This document shows, in pieces, positions 1 to 7,756 of a stretch of 64,000 nt of DNA. Origin of the DNA: Bacteroidales bacterium (lineage in GTDB: Bacteria > Bacteroidota > Bacteroidia > Bacteroidales > UBA932); assembly GCA_017509685.1 (NCBI GenBank), contig JAFWPA010000005.1, positions 1 to 64,000 on the forward strand, given 5' to 3'. Under the pieces are notes generated by a model. It was given only the letters and a program-made list of their open reading frames with translations. It made no database searches and was not told where the DNA came from. Position 1 is the first letter of the stretch. Each line of letters begins with the position of its first letter. The translations under genes and the position numbers were made by a program.

Positions 1-459
1 ATTGACGTGGACCTGGTGGGCCCGTACATCTGCTCTGCCGCCGTGGTCCCGGAGATGATGGAACGCCGCGAGGGCAAGATCATCAACATCTGCTCCATGA
101 TGAGCGAACTGGGCCGCGAGACCGTGAGCGCCTACGCCGCCGCCAAGGGCGGTCTCAAGATGCTCACCCGCAACATCTGCAGTGAGTACGGCGAGTACAA
201 CATCCAGTGCAACGCCATCGGCCCCGGCTACATCGCCACGCCCCAGACCGCCCCGCTGCGCGAAAGGCAGGCCGACGGCTCCCGCCATCCCTTCGACTCC
301 TTCATCTGCGCCAAGACGCCCGCCGGCCGCTGGCTGGAACCCGACGAACTCGCCGGTCCCGCCGTCTTCCTGGCCTCCAAAGCCTCCGACGCCGTCAACG
401 GTCACATCCTCTACGTAGACGGCGGTATCCTCGCCTATATCGGTAAACAACCGAAATAA
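1..459 (+). CDS. kduD: SDR-family dehydrogenase, KduD-like (5' end outside window)
   Basis: The reading frame is open from base 1, so the N-terminus and the NAD-binding glycine motif lie outside the window. The visible part has the classical short-chain dehydrogenase core: the Ser-containing strand (IINICSMM), the catalytic YAAAK (Tyr-x3-Lys) motif, then NAIGPGYIAT and the usual VNGHILYVDGG C-terminal end. Bacteroidetes relatives are usually named gluconate 5-dehydrogenase. Because kduI is two genes downstream in a pectin locus, the likely reaction is reduction of 3-deoxy-D-glycero-2,5-hexodiulosonate to 2-keto-3-deoxygluconate (KduD) in the cytosol. The family is seen directly; the substrate is inferred from context. 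The EIIC gene starts 34 nt downstream, so they are probably co-transcribed. Confidence 0.8.
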   Translation: MDVDLVGPYICSAAVVPEMMERREGKIINICSMMSELGRETVSAYAAAKGGLKMLTRNICSEYGEYNIQCNAIGPGYIATPQTAPLRERQADGSRHPFDSFICAKTPAGRWLEPDELAGPAVFLASKASDAVNGHILYVDGGILAYIGKQPK

Positions 460-493
460 TTGGCTGGACCAGGTCCAACATAGATAAAAGTTT

Positions 494-1903
494 ATGGAAC
501 AAGTTTTCAGTTATATTATTGGCCTGGGGGCTGCGGTGATGATGCCCATTTTGTTTTTCATTTTGGGCGTGTGCATCGGGATCAAGCCGGGGAAGGCGCT
601 TAAGAGCGGTTTGCTGGTGGGCGTGGGCTTTGTGGGCCTGAGCGTGATCACGGCCCTGCTCACTTCTTCGCTGGGCGGCCCGTTGAAGCAGGTGACAGAG
701 ATTTACGGCTTGCAGCTGGGCATCTTCGACATGGGCTGGCCGGCGGCTGCCAGTGTGGCCTACAACACCACCGTGGGGGCTTTCATCATCCCAGTGTGCC
801 TGGCTATCAACATTGTGCTGCTGCTGGTGAAGGCTACCAACACCATCAACATTGACCTCTGGAATTACTGGCACTACGCCTTTATCGGTGCGGTGGTATA
901 CTTTGCCTGTGACAGCATCTGGTGGGGTTTCTTCGCCGCTATCGTGTGCTTTGTCATCACCCTGGTGATGGCCGACCTTACTACCAAAAAGTTCCAGAGT
1001 TACTACAAGGACCTGGACGGCATTTCCATCCCGCAGCCTTTCTGTCAGGGATTCGTGCCGTTTGCCGAGGGCCTGAACTGGTGCATGGACAAGATTCCCG
1101 GATTTGAAAAACTGGACATCGACGCCGAGGGCATGAAGAAGAAGTTCGGCCTGCTGGGCGAACCGCTGTTCCTGGGCGTGATTGTGGGCATTGTGATTGG
1201 CTGCCTCAGTTATCCCTCCTGGTCCGAGATTGTGGCCCACATCCCGGCCATCCTGGGCCTGGGCATCAAGATGGGCGCCGTGATGGAACTCATCCCGCGC
1301 ATCACCGGCCTGTTCATCGAAGGTCTCAAGCCCATCGCCGAGGCTACCAAGGACCTGGTGTCCCGCAAGTTCAAGAATTCGGCCGGCATCAATATCGGCA
1401 TGAGCCCGGCGCTGGTTATCGGCCATCCTACCACGCTGGTGGTTTCGCTGCTGCTCATTCCCGTGACGCTGCTGCTGGCGGTGATCCTGCCCGGTAACGA
1501 ATTCCTGCCGCTGGCCTCGCTGGCGGGCATGTTCTACGTGTTCCCGGCCGTGCTGCCCATCACCAAGGGCAATGTGGTGAAGACCTTCATCATCGGCCTG
1601 GTGGCCCTTACCGTGGGCCTGTACTTCGTGACCGACCTGGCTCCCTGGTTCACCCAGGCGGCGCAGGATGTCTATGCCCGCACCGGAGACGCCGCCGTGG
1701 CCATCCCCGAAGGCTTCCAGGGCGGTGCGCTGGACTTCGCCTCCAGCATTTTCTCCTGGGTCATCTTCCACCTGGTCCACGACTTCAAGTGGATTGGCGC
1801 AGGCATTCTGGTCATCGGCACCACCGTGATGGCCATTTTCAACCGCAGAAGAATTATCAAAGCATCCTATGAAAAAAATATTGACCGCAGCACTGCTGCT
1901 TAG
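494..1903 (+). CDS. Orphan galactitol-type PTS EIIC membrane protein
   Basis: This is a 469-residue polytopic inner-membrane protein that aligns by eye along its full length with E. coli GatC (EIIC-GAT family). Shared features are the start LGAAVMMPI, the block GFVGL near residue 50, a VDVGWP-like [18 protein letters not shown] (GatC has NVDIWNIWH), KFGLLGEP, and SPALVIGH (GatC has DPALLLGH). No EIIA, EIIB, EI or HPr gene is in the window, and Bacteroidetes generally lack a working PTS. It probably acts as an uncoupled carrier. Its position between kduD-like and kduI suggests a deoxy-keto-uronate intermediate as substrate, which is inference. Its last 35 nt overlap the start of kduI, so translation may be coupled. 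Confidence 0.85.
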   Translation: MEQVFSYIIGLGAAVMMPILFFILGVCIGIKPGKALKSGLLVGVGFVGLSVITALLTSSLGGPLKQVTEIYGLQLGIFDMGWPAAASVAYNTTVGAFIIPVCLAINIVLLLVKATNTINIDLWNYWHYAFIGAVVYFACDSIWWGFFAAIVCFVITLVMADLTTKKFQSYYKDLDGISIPQPFCQGFVPFAEGLNWCMDKIPGFEKLDIDAEGMKKKFGLLGEPLFLGVIVGIVIGCLSYPSWSEIVAHIPAILGLGIKMGAVMELIPRITGLFIEGLKPIAEATKDLVSRKFKNSAGINIGMSPALVIGHPTTLVVSLLLIPVTLLLAVILPGNEFLPLASLAGMFYVFPAVLPITKGNVVKTFIIGLVALTVGLYFVTDLAPWFTQAAQDVYARTGDAAVAIPEGFQGGALDFASSIFSWVIFHLVHDFKWIGAGILVIGTTVMAIFNRRRIIKASYEKNIDRSTAA

Positions 1904-2786
1904 TTCCCTCGTTATGAGCGCACAGACCAAGTACACTATCCAGACCGCGTGCCATCCCGCCGACGTAAAAGGCTATGACACAGAGACTTTAAGGGCCCGT
2001 TTCATGATGCCCGAGGTAATGGTGGCCGATGAGATCCGCCTTACCTATTCCCTCTACGACCGTTTCATCTTCGGCGGTGCCGTACCGGCTACCAAGCCAT
2101 TGAAACTGGAAACCATCGACCCGCTGAAGGCCGATTATTTCCTGGAGCGTCGTGAGCTTGGCGTCATCAATATCGGCGGAGACGGCATCGTGAGCGTGGA
2201 CGGTAAGGAGTATGTGCTCAAGTTCAAGGAGGCCCTGTATGTGGGCCGGGGCTGCAAGGAAGTGGTTTTCAAGAGCGTCAATGCGGCTAACCCCGCCAAA
2301 TTCTATCTGAATTCGGCCACGGCGCACAAGGCCTACAAGACTCAGCTTATCACCATCGACGGCCGCAAGGGTTCCCTCAAAGCCAACTCCTTTGCCGCCG
2401 GTAAGATGGAGGATTCCAACGACCGCGTCATCAATCAGCTCATCGTGAACAACGTGCTGGAAGAAGGTCCCTGCCAGCTGCAGATGGGTCTCACGGAACT
2501 CAAACCCGGCTCTGTGTGGAATACCATGCCGGCGCACACCCACGCCCGCCGCATCGAGGCCTACTTCTATTTCAACGTGACCGAGGGTAATATGATCTGC
2601 CACTTCATGGGTGAACCCCAGCAGGAGCGCATCGTTTGGCTGGCCAACGAGCAGGCCATCATGAGCCCCGAATGGAGTATCCACGCCGCTGCCGGCACCT
2701 CCAACTACATGTTCATCTGGGGTATGGCCGGAGAGAACCTGGACTACGGCGACATGGACAAGATCCCGTATACCGAGATGCGGTAA
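1869..2786 (+). CDS. kduI: 5-keto-4-deoxyuronate isomerase with N-terminal signal peptide
   Basis: KduI converts 5-keto-4-deoxyuronate, formed from unsaturated galacturonate, into 3-deoxy-D-glycero-2,5-hexodiulosonate. The protein has 305 residues; the usual cytosolic enzyme has about 278. The core matches Kdu[23 protein letters not shown], and the cupin zinc site H223, H225, E230 (AHTHARRIE) and H272 (EWSIHAA). Residues 1-19 ([19 protein letters not shown]) form a textbook signal peptide with a Bacteroidetes-style Ala-Gln cleavage site, and the KduI homology begins only after about residue 26, so the enzyme is predicted to be periplasmic. The ATG lies inside the end of the EIIC gene. A convergent terminator hairpin follows at 2828-2861. 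Confidence 0.9.
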   Translation: MKKILTAALLLSSLVMSAQTKYTIQTACHPADVKGYDTETLRARFMMPEVMVADEIRLTYSLYDRFIFGGAVPATKPLKLETIDPLKADYFLERRELGVINIGGDGIVSVDGKEYVLKFKEALYVGRGCKEVVFKSVNAANPAKFYLNSATAHKAYKTQLITIDGRKGSLKANSFAAGKMEDSNDRVINQLIVNNVLEEGPCQLQMGLTELKPGSVWNTMPAHTHARRIEAYFYFNVTEGNMICHFMGEPQQERIVWLANEQAIMSPEWSIHAAAGTSNYMFIWGMAGENLDYGDMDKIPYTEMR

Positions 2787-2827
2787 CCTCCCGTGGAGGT
2801 AACTGGCTCTGTTTGAGCGCATTAACA

Positions 2828-2861
2828 AGTTGACCCTGGGTTGTAGTGCCCAGGGTCAACT
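2828..2861. terminator. Bidirectional hairpin between kduI and GH43
   Basis: A perfect 13-bp stem (AGTTGACCCTGGG with its complement) and an 8-nt loop lie between the convergent ends of kduI and the GH43 gene. It is followed by GTTTAAC on the plus strand and by short T stretches on the minus strand, so it could terminate both operons. Confidence 0.75.
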
Positions 2862-2878
2862 GTTTAACTGTCGTTCAT

Positions 2879-4570
2879 TCAATGAATTACCTCCACGGTA
2901 GAATAGACGTCCAGCCATCCGGCGTCGTTCTTGGGGCTGAAGCGGTTGCAGAAAAAGCCCCATTTAGCACCAATCCAAAGTTCAGGTTGCGCCGTGAACT
3001 CGTGCCCGGCAGGTGTCCAGTTTTTTCCGTCCAGGCTATAGGAGAAGTGGCACACGGCGTCGGGCACATTGCCTTCCACAGGCCTGGGGGCCACTTCCAG
3101 TTTCACCCACAGCGCAGCTTCCTGCCGGTCAGGGTAATTCACCGGCGGAACGTTCCGGGACGCATATTTTTGCGGCTGCGGATGAGCCGTATAGGGTATG
3201 GCGCATAGCGGGGTGGCTGTTTCCGCCGCACCCTTGGATGCGCCAAGGCATTCGATGTAAGCGAGTACGGCGCCTTCGGCCGTATCGGTGAGTCTGAGGC
3301 CGGCATAGTCATTACCCATGACTACGAAACCGGCGGTTTCCCCGCGCTGTTTCAGCTGCGGGTTGGGGCAGAAGCTCAGCTGCGCCGTCACGGTGAATGA
3401 TTCTGCCGGAAATTTCTGCTGCAGCACGTTGGGACAGTCCCAGAGGCTCTGGTACGGCCAAGACTGCTCTACGGAATACAGCCGCACGCCGCCTTCCGGC
3501 AGGGCCATATGCCAGTAGGGGCTTGGAACGGCCGGATACTGCCAGGCCCAGTCCAGCCCGTAAGGGCCCGGTGTGCACTGGGACCCGTTTTTGCACACGG
3601 AGGAGCCGTTTGAGGCCGTCGGTGTGCACTGGGGGCTGTTTTTGCACACGGGTGCGTTGCCGGAGGCTACCGGCTGGCCCACGCCGTCACCGTCGGGGTC
3701 TTCGCCTATCAGGGGCCAGTCATCGGCCTGCCAGAAAAGGGGTTGCAGGTGCACGATGCGACCATAAGCGCCCTTGTCCTGGAAATGGAGGAACCAGTGG
3801 GAGCCGTCGGGGGCCGATACCCACGCGCCCTGGTGCGGGCCGTTGATGGTTCCGGGGGCCCAGGCCATCACAATGCGCTCCTCCCAGGGACCATACGGGT
3901 CCTTTGAACGCAGTACGGTCTGCCAGCCGGTAGCCACGCCGCCGGCCGGAGCGAAGATGTAGTACCAACCGTTCCGGCGATAAAACTTGGTTCCTTCGAT
4001 GGTAGGCTGGGTGGCATGTCCGTCGTAGACGATGCGCGAGGGGCCTTCCAGACGGGTGCCATCGGACGCCATGGGGGCCACGAAGAGCACGCTCTTGAGG
4101 CCTGCGCGGGAACCGGCAAGGCCGTGGGACAGCCAGGCGCGGCCGTCATCGTCCCAAAGCGGGCACGGGTCGATGAAGCCCTTTTGCTTCACCACCCACA
4201 CGGGCGGTTCCCATGGGCCTGCGGGATCCTGCGTGCGCACCATGAAGATGCCGCGGTCGGGGTCTCCCACGTAGATGTAGAACCAGCCGTCGTGGTAGCG
4301 GATGGCCGGCGCCCACACCCCTTTTCCGTGCTGCACGGTGGTGCGGAAGTCGTCAGCCCAGCCTTCGCCGGGATAGTCCGTAAGTGCCGCCCCTATCTGC
4401 TCCCAGTGCACCAGGTCCCGCGAATGCAGGATGGGCAGCCCCGGGAAACAGTTGAAGGACGATGCTGTCATATAGTAGTCCTCCCCCACCCTGATGGCAT
4501 CCGGATCGGAAAAATCCTGATGCAGGATGGGGTTGGTAAACAGGACCAGTATGAGCAGCGCGATTACCAT
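2879..4570 (-). CDS. Glycoside hydrolase family 43 with C-terminal beta-sandwich
   Basis: A 563-residue GH43 enzyme (arabinofuranosidase/xylosidase type), likely trimming pectin side chains. The five-blade catalytic domain covers about residues 13-300: base D22 in SDPDAI, pKa modulator D134 in GFIDPCPLW, and acid E192 in TIEGTKFY. A concanavalin-like beta-sandwich covers about 350-563. The ATG overlaps the stop of the upstream CE8 gene (ATGGTAA, 7 nt), which supports this start. The N-terminus has only about 11 hydrophobic residues before the catalytic fold, a very short export signal or anchor. Oddly, the linker at residues 308-334 holds two 10-residue repeats (VCKNSPQCTP and VCKNGSQCTP) 17 residues apart, encoded by a short palindromic DNA repeat. 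Exact substrate is not determinable. Confidence 0.85.
   Translation of the reverse strand: MVIALLILVLFTNPILHQDFSDPDAIRVGEDYYMTASSFNCFPGLPILHSRDLVHWEQIGAALTDYPGEGWADDFRTTVQHGKGVWAPAIRYHDGWFYIYVGDPDRGIFMVRTQDPAGPWEPPVWVVKQKGFIDPCPLWDDDGRAWLSHGLAGSRAGLKSVLFVAPMASDGTRLEGPSRIVYDGHATQPTIEGTKFYRRNGWYYIFAPAGGVATGWQTVLRSKDPYGPWEERIVMAWAPGTINGPHQGAWVSAPDGSHWFLHFQDKGAYGRIVHLQPLFWQADDWPLIGEDPDGDGVGQPVASGNAPVCKNSPQCTPTASNGSSVCKNGSQCTPGPYGLDWAWQYPAVPSPYWHMALPEGGVRLYSVEQSWPYQSLWDCPNVLQQKFPAESFTVTAQLSFCPNPQLKQRGETAGFVVMGNDYAGLRLTDTAEGAVLAYIECLGASKGAAETATPLCAIPYTAHPQPQKYASRNVPPVNYPDRQEAALWVKLEVAPRPVEGNVPDAVCHFSYSLDGKNWTPAGHEFTAQPELWIGAKWGFFCNRFSPKNDAGWLDVYSTVEVIH
3571..3651. repeat. Two in-frame palindromic repeats inside the GH43 gene
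   Basis: Two copies of GTGTGCAC-N14-GCACACGG lie at 3571-3600 and 3622-3651, exactly 51 nt apart. The arms are inverted repeats and the spacers are related (tgggacccgttttt and tgggggctgttttt). Each keeps the GH43 frame open and encodes VCKN(G/S)xQCTP. The same arms and spacer length recur at 38187-38216. Confidence 0.75.
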
Positions 4571-6222
4571 CCCAGTACAGCGGCTTTGGAACTGTAGGGT
4601 TCAGCCTCGGAGGCCGTGAGAATCTTGCCGTAAACGTTACGGGAGGCAGTGGAGACGCCCGTGGTGCCGTACTCCTTCCAACCGGAAGTGGCGGTAGGGG
4701 CCGATGGTGTTGGCGCGGGAGAAGTGTACCAGCCGGCCGGGGCAATTACGGAGGACATGCTGCAATTAATATAGGTCACGTTGTCATAAACGCTGCTGTC
4801 CCCGCCGCTGCGGGCCAGGTACATGGAGCCGTCGGCCACGCCGGATTCGGCGGTGAGACGGCAGTTCAGGAATACGAAGCCCTTGTAGGATGCATCCTCC
4901 ACGCGGGCCTGGACAATGTAGCCTTTAGCACGGGAGCGAATCTCGCAGTCCTCGAACAGACAAGCCTTGGGATAGCCCCAGATGTAGTCGCAGTGACCGG
5001 CGATGAGGGAATTGTGCACCCACACCTCTCCCTTGCACAGGAAAGTATCCTGCCAGGAGATGAGGGCGCAGCTTTCCACGGTGAGCCGGAAACTGGCCGT
5101 GTGCGCATTATAATACAGGGTCTCGGCCTGGCCTTTGTGGTCCTGCGCATAGAACGTGTTCTCGATGGTCAGGTTCTCCAGTACCAGGTTGTTGCAGTCC
5201 GTGGCCAGGAACAGGCAGCGGTTGTCGGAGCCCGTCATATACAGTTCGCTGTTGGGATAGGCAATAACGGTCTTTTCGCGGGAGACACCCCTTAGCGTTA
5301 CATTATTCTTGCCCTGCAGGAACAGCAGTTCATGGTAGGTTCCCTCCCCCACTTCAATGATCACGGCGGTATCCTTGCCCAGGGTTGCGGCATGGCTCAG
5401 GGCACCCTGCACGGTGCAGAAATCGGCGCTGCCATCGGCCGACACTTTCAGCGTTGTGCCGGAAGGGACAGCCTTGGTGGTGAACGGCATATCGTCCTTG
5501 CCCACCGCCTTGCCGGCCACGGACTCGTCCATGGTCACATAGTAACTGCCGCCATGGTCCAGCACGCCGCTGTGCAGCTTCACATACAGTTTGCCGCCTT
5601 TCAACCGGACAGGCGTATAATGTACCTTACGGGTAGTGCTGCCGCTGGGCAGCTTATCCATAAACGTGCCCAAGTTGCCGTTTTGTTCGACCGGAACCAT
5701 GGTGCCATCTTCCAGCACTTTCACCTTGGCCATATCGGCCATATCGATCTTGTCCACCAGGGTACCGTCGGCCTTGAATACCTGAATAAGGCCGGAAGTG
5801 CCCAGCGAAGTGCCGGAGCCCACTTCCACCACCAGGGGTGCATCCACGCAGAAAGTCCCGGGGACCGGTTTGGAGCCTGTAGTGGACACTTCCAACGAGG
5901 TGCTCCAGCCCGACTTTCCGGCGTCGTTCACCGCTTGCACGCTAAAACCGTACGCCGTTCCGGGCGTAAGGCCGGTCACCGTCACATTACGCTGGCTCAC
6001 GGAACCGGACTTGACATCGGCCCCGTCCAAAGTGAGCTTCCATTCGTAGCTTTTGGCTCCGTCCACGGCGTTCCACTGCAACGTGAGGGAAGTCTCCGTG
6101 GCGCTGTGTAACTCCACGTTCTGCGGAACACCAGGCAACTGCTCCGCGCCCGATCCCTGCGGGGTTTTGCCACAGGCAATCGCCAGCAACGCAGCCATTA
6201 GCGTGACGCATAACTTATTCAT
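4564..6222 (-). CDS. Pectin methylesterase lipoprotein with N-terminal FN3 domain (CE8)
   Basis: A 552-residue lipoprotein that should remove methyl esters from homogalacturonan at the cell surface or in the periplasm. I chose the ATG at 6222 because it gives a clean lipoprotein signal (LLAIAC, Cys17). Order: FN3 domain about 30-116; an unassigned beta domain about 120-250; a CE8 right-handed beta-helix about 255-552. Active-site residues are D392 (SWQDTF), D412 (GHCDYIWG) and R471 (MYLARSGG). The last two motifs depart from the usual DFIFG and LGRPW, but the catalytic Asp/Asp/Arg are kept. It follows the transporter gene after an 82-nt gap with a hairpin and is coupled to the GH43 gene. Confidence 0.85.
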   Translation of the reverse strand: MNKLCVTLMAALLAIACGKTPQGSGAEQLPGVPQNVELHSATETSLTLQWNAVDGAKSYEWKLTLDGADVKSGSVSQRNVTVTGLTPGTAYGFSVQAVNDAGKSGWSTSLEVSTTGSKPVPGTFCVDAPLVVEVGSGTSLGTSGLIQVFKADGTLVDKIDMADMAKVKVLEDGTMVPVEQNGNLGTFMDKLPSGSTTRKVHYTPVRLKGGKLYVKLHSGVLDHGGSYYVTMDESVAGKAVGKDDMPFTTKAVPSGTTLKVSADGSADFCTVQGALSHAATLGKDTAVIIEVGEGTYHELLFLQGKNNVTLRGVSREKTVIAYPNSELYMTGSDNRCLFLATDCNNLVLENLTIENTFYAQDHKGQAETLYYNAHTASFRLTVESCALISWQDTFLCKGEVWVHNSLIAGHCDYIWGYPKACLFEDCEIRSRAKGYIVQARVEDASYKGFVFLNCRLTAESGVADGSMYLARSGGDSSVYDNVTYINCSMSSVIAPAGWYTSPAPTPSAPTATSGWKEYGTTGVSTASRNVYGKILTASEAEPYSSKAAVLGW

Positions 6223-6242
6223 AGCCAACAACTTGTAGATAA

Positions 6243-6268
6243 ACGGGTGCACAACGAGGTGCACCCGT
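6243..6268 (-). terminator. Intra-operon hairpin after the hexuronate transporter gene
   Basis: A perfect 10-bp inverted repeat (ACGGGTGCAC/GTGCACCCGT) with a 6-nt loop lies in the 82-nt gap between the transporter and CE8 genes. On the minus strand it is followed only by TTTATC, so it is a weak terminator, attenuator or RNA-stabilising hairpin rather than a strong stop. Confidence 0.5.
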
Positions 6269-6304
6269 AGATAATCAATTACTTAATAGTCAAACACTTG
6301 TGGG

Positions 6305-7753
6305 TCACGCCTCCACCGGTTTATACTTGGGCACCAGGGCCTTCATGATGATCCAGCCGGTGAGATAGGCCAGGCCGCAGAAGCAGAACATGATGAAGTA
6401 ACCGGCAGGTTTGCCTTCAAAGCCCATGAAATGGAAAGCGGCGCCCTGTCCCTCGGCATAGGTAAAGAGGTTACCGGCCACCTTCTGGATAATCATGGAG
6501 CCGATACCGCCTGCCATGGCGCCGATACCGGTGATGGAAGCGATGGTGCTCTTGGGGAACATGTCACCCACGGTGCTGAAGATGTTGGCGCTCCAGGCCT
6601 GATGACCCGCACCGGCAATGCCGATGAGAATGGCCGGCCACCAGGGGCTGTAGGCGCCCAGCGGCTGGGCGGCCAGGGCCACCAGCGGGAAGAAGGCGAA
6701 GATGAGCATGGCCAGCATGCGGCCGCCGTAGGGATCCATCCCCTTCTTCTCCACGAAGAGCTTGGGCAGGTAGCCGCCGAACAGCGAAATCACCGTTACA
6801 ATGGCGTACAGGGTAAAAATGAGACCCTGACCCAGCGGAGACGATGCCGGGGCGTTGAACTGGTCCTGGAAGTAAGCCGGGGCCCAGAACAGGAAGAACC
6901 ACCACACACCATCGGTAAGGAACTTACCCACGATGAAGCTCCACGTCTGCTTGTACTTGAAGCACTGCATGAACGGGATGGACTTCTCCTCCTCGGCGGG
7001 GGCTGCCTCCTTTACCTCGGCCGCATCATCCTGGTGGATGTACGCCAGTTCGGCCTCGTTCACGTGCTTGCTCTTTTCGGGCTTGTCGTACATGAACTGC
7101 CAGAAGAACATCCACAGGTAACCCAGGGCGCCGATGATGATGAAGGCCATCTCCCAGCCGTAGTGCTTGGCAAGCGGCGGGATCAGCAGCGGGGCTGCCA
7201 GGGCGCCCACGGAGGCACCGGCGTTGAAGATGGACGTAGCGAAGGCGCGGTCCTTCTTGGGGAAGTATTCGGCCGTTGTCTTGATGGCGGCCGGGAAGTT
7301 GCCTGATTCACCCAATGCCAGTATACCGCGGCACAGCAGGAACAGATACACGCTCACCGTGGAGACGGCCAGGGCCAGTTCGGATCCGGCCTCAATGGCC
7401 CGCAGGGCCTCCAGGGAATCAATTTCGTCTATGAGCCAGGTAGACGCAATGCCGCAGGCGGCATGCATCACGGCACCGGTGGACCATACGCCGATGGCAA
7501 TGAGGTAACCCTTCTTGGTACCCATCCAGTCCACGAACTTGCCGGCGAACAGGCAGGCCACGGCGTAGAAGATGGAGAACAGGGAGGTGATGGTGCCGTA
7601 GTGGGCGTCGGTCCAATGGAACTCGGGGGCGATGAACTCCTTATAGGTAAGGGACAGCACCTGCCGGTCCAGATAGTTCACCGTGGTGGCAATGAACAGC
7701 AGGGAGCAGATCCACCACCGCCAGTTGGTCATCAGTTTCTTCTGTGTGGACAT
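6305..7753 (-). CDS. exuT: Hexuronate MFS transporter (ExuT-like)
   Basis: A 482-residue major facilitator protein of the anion:cation symporter type with about 12 membrane segments. It would bring galacturonate or glucuronate across the inner membrane. The family signature is visible at the start (TTVNYLDRQVLSLTYKEF, with the conserved NYLDR), followed by FAGKFVDWMGTKKGY (the loop 2-3 motif) and GILALGESGNFPAAIKTTAEYFPKKDRA, typical of ExuT/GudP relatives. Two stretches (about residues 109-125 and 243-262) are acidic loops. The gene sits 3 nt after uxaB and shares its operon, which fits import of the substrate of UxaC. Hexuronate specificity is inferred from the family and the neighbours. 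Confidence 0.88.
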   Translation of the reverse strand: MSTQKKLMTNWRWWICSLLFIATTVNYLDRQVLSLTYKEFIAPEFHWTDAHYGTITSLFSIFYAVACLFAGKFVDWMGTKKGYLIAIGVWSTGAVMHAACGIASTWLIDEIDSLEALRAIEAGSELALAVSTVSVYLFLLCRGILALGESGNFPAAIKTTAEYFPKKDRAFATSIFNAGASVGALAAPLLIPPLAKHYGWEMAFIIIGALGYLWMFFWQFMYDKPEKSKHVNEAELAYIHQDDAAEVKEAAPAEEEKSIPFMQCFKYKQTWSFIVGKFLTDGVWWFFLFWAPAYFQDQFNAPASSPLGQGLIFTLYAIVTVISLFGGYLPKLFVEKKGMDPYGGRMLAMLIFAFFPLVALAAQPLGAYSPWWPAILIGIAGAGHQAWSANIFSTVGDMFPKSTIASITGIGAMAGGIGSMIIQKVAGNLFTYAEGQGAAFHFMGFEGKPAGYFIMFCFCGLAYLTGWIIMKALVPKYKPVEA

Positions 7754-7756
7754 AGG

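Noticed and set aside
1869..1903. Possible frameshift or fusion between EIIC and KduI
   Set aside because: The 35-nt overlap contains the end of a normal-length EIIC and a complete KduI signal peptide, so it is better explained as an ordinary overlap.
3571..3651. CRISPR-like array
   Set aside because: Only two repeats, inside a protein-coding frame, with no Cas genes in the window.
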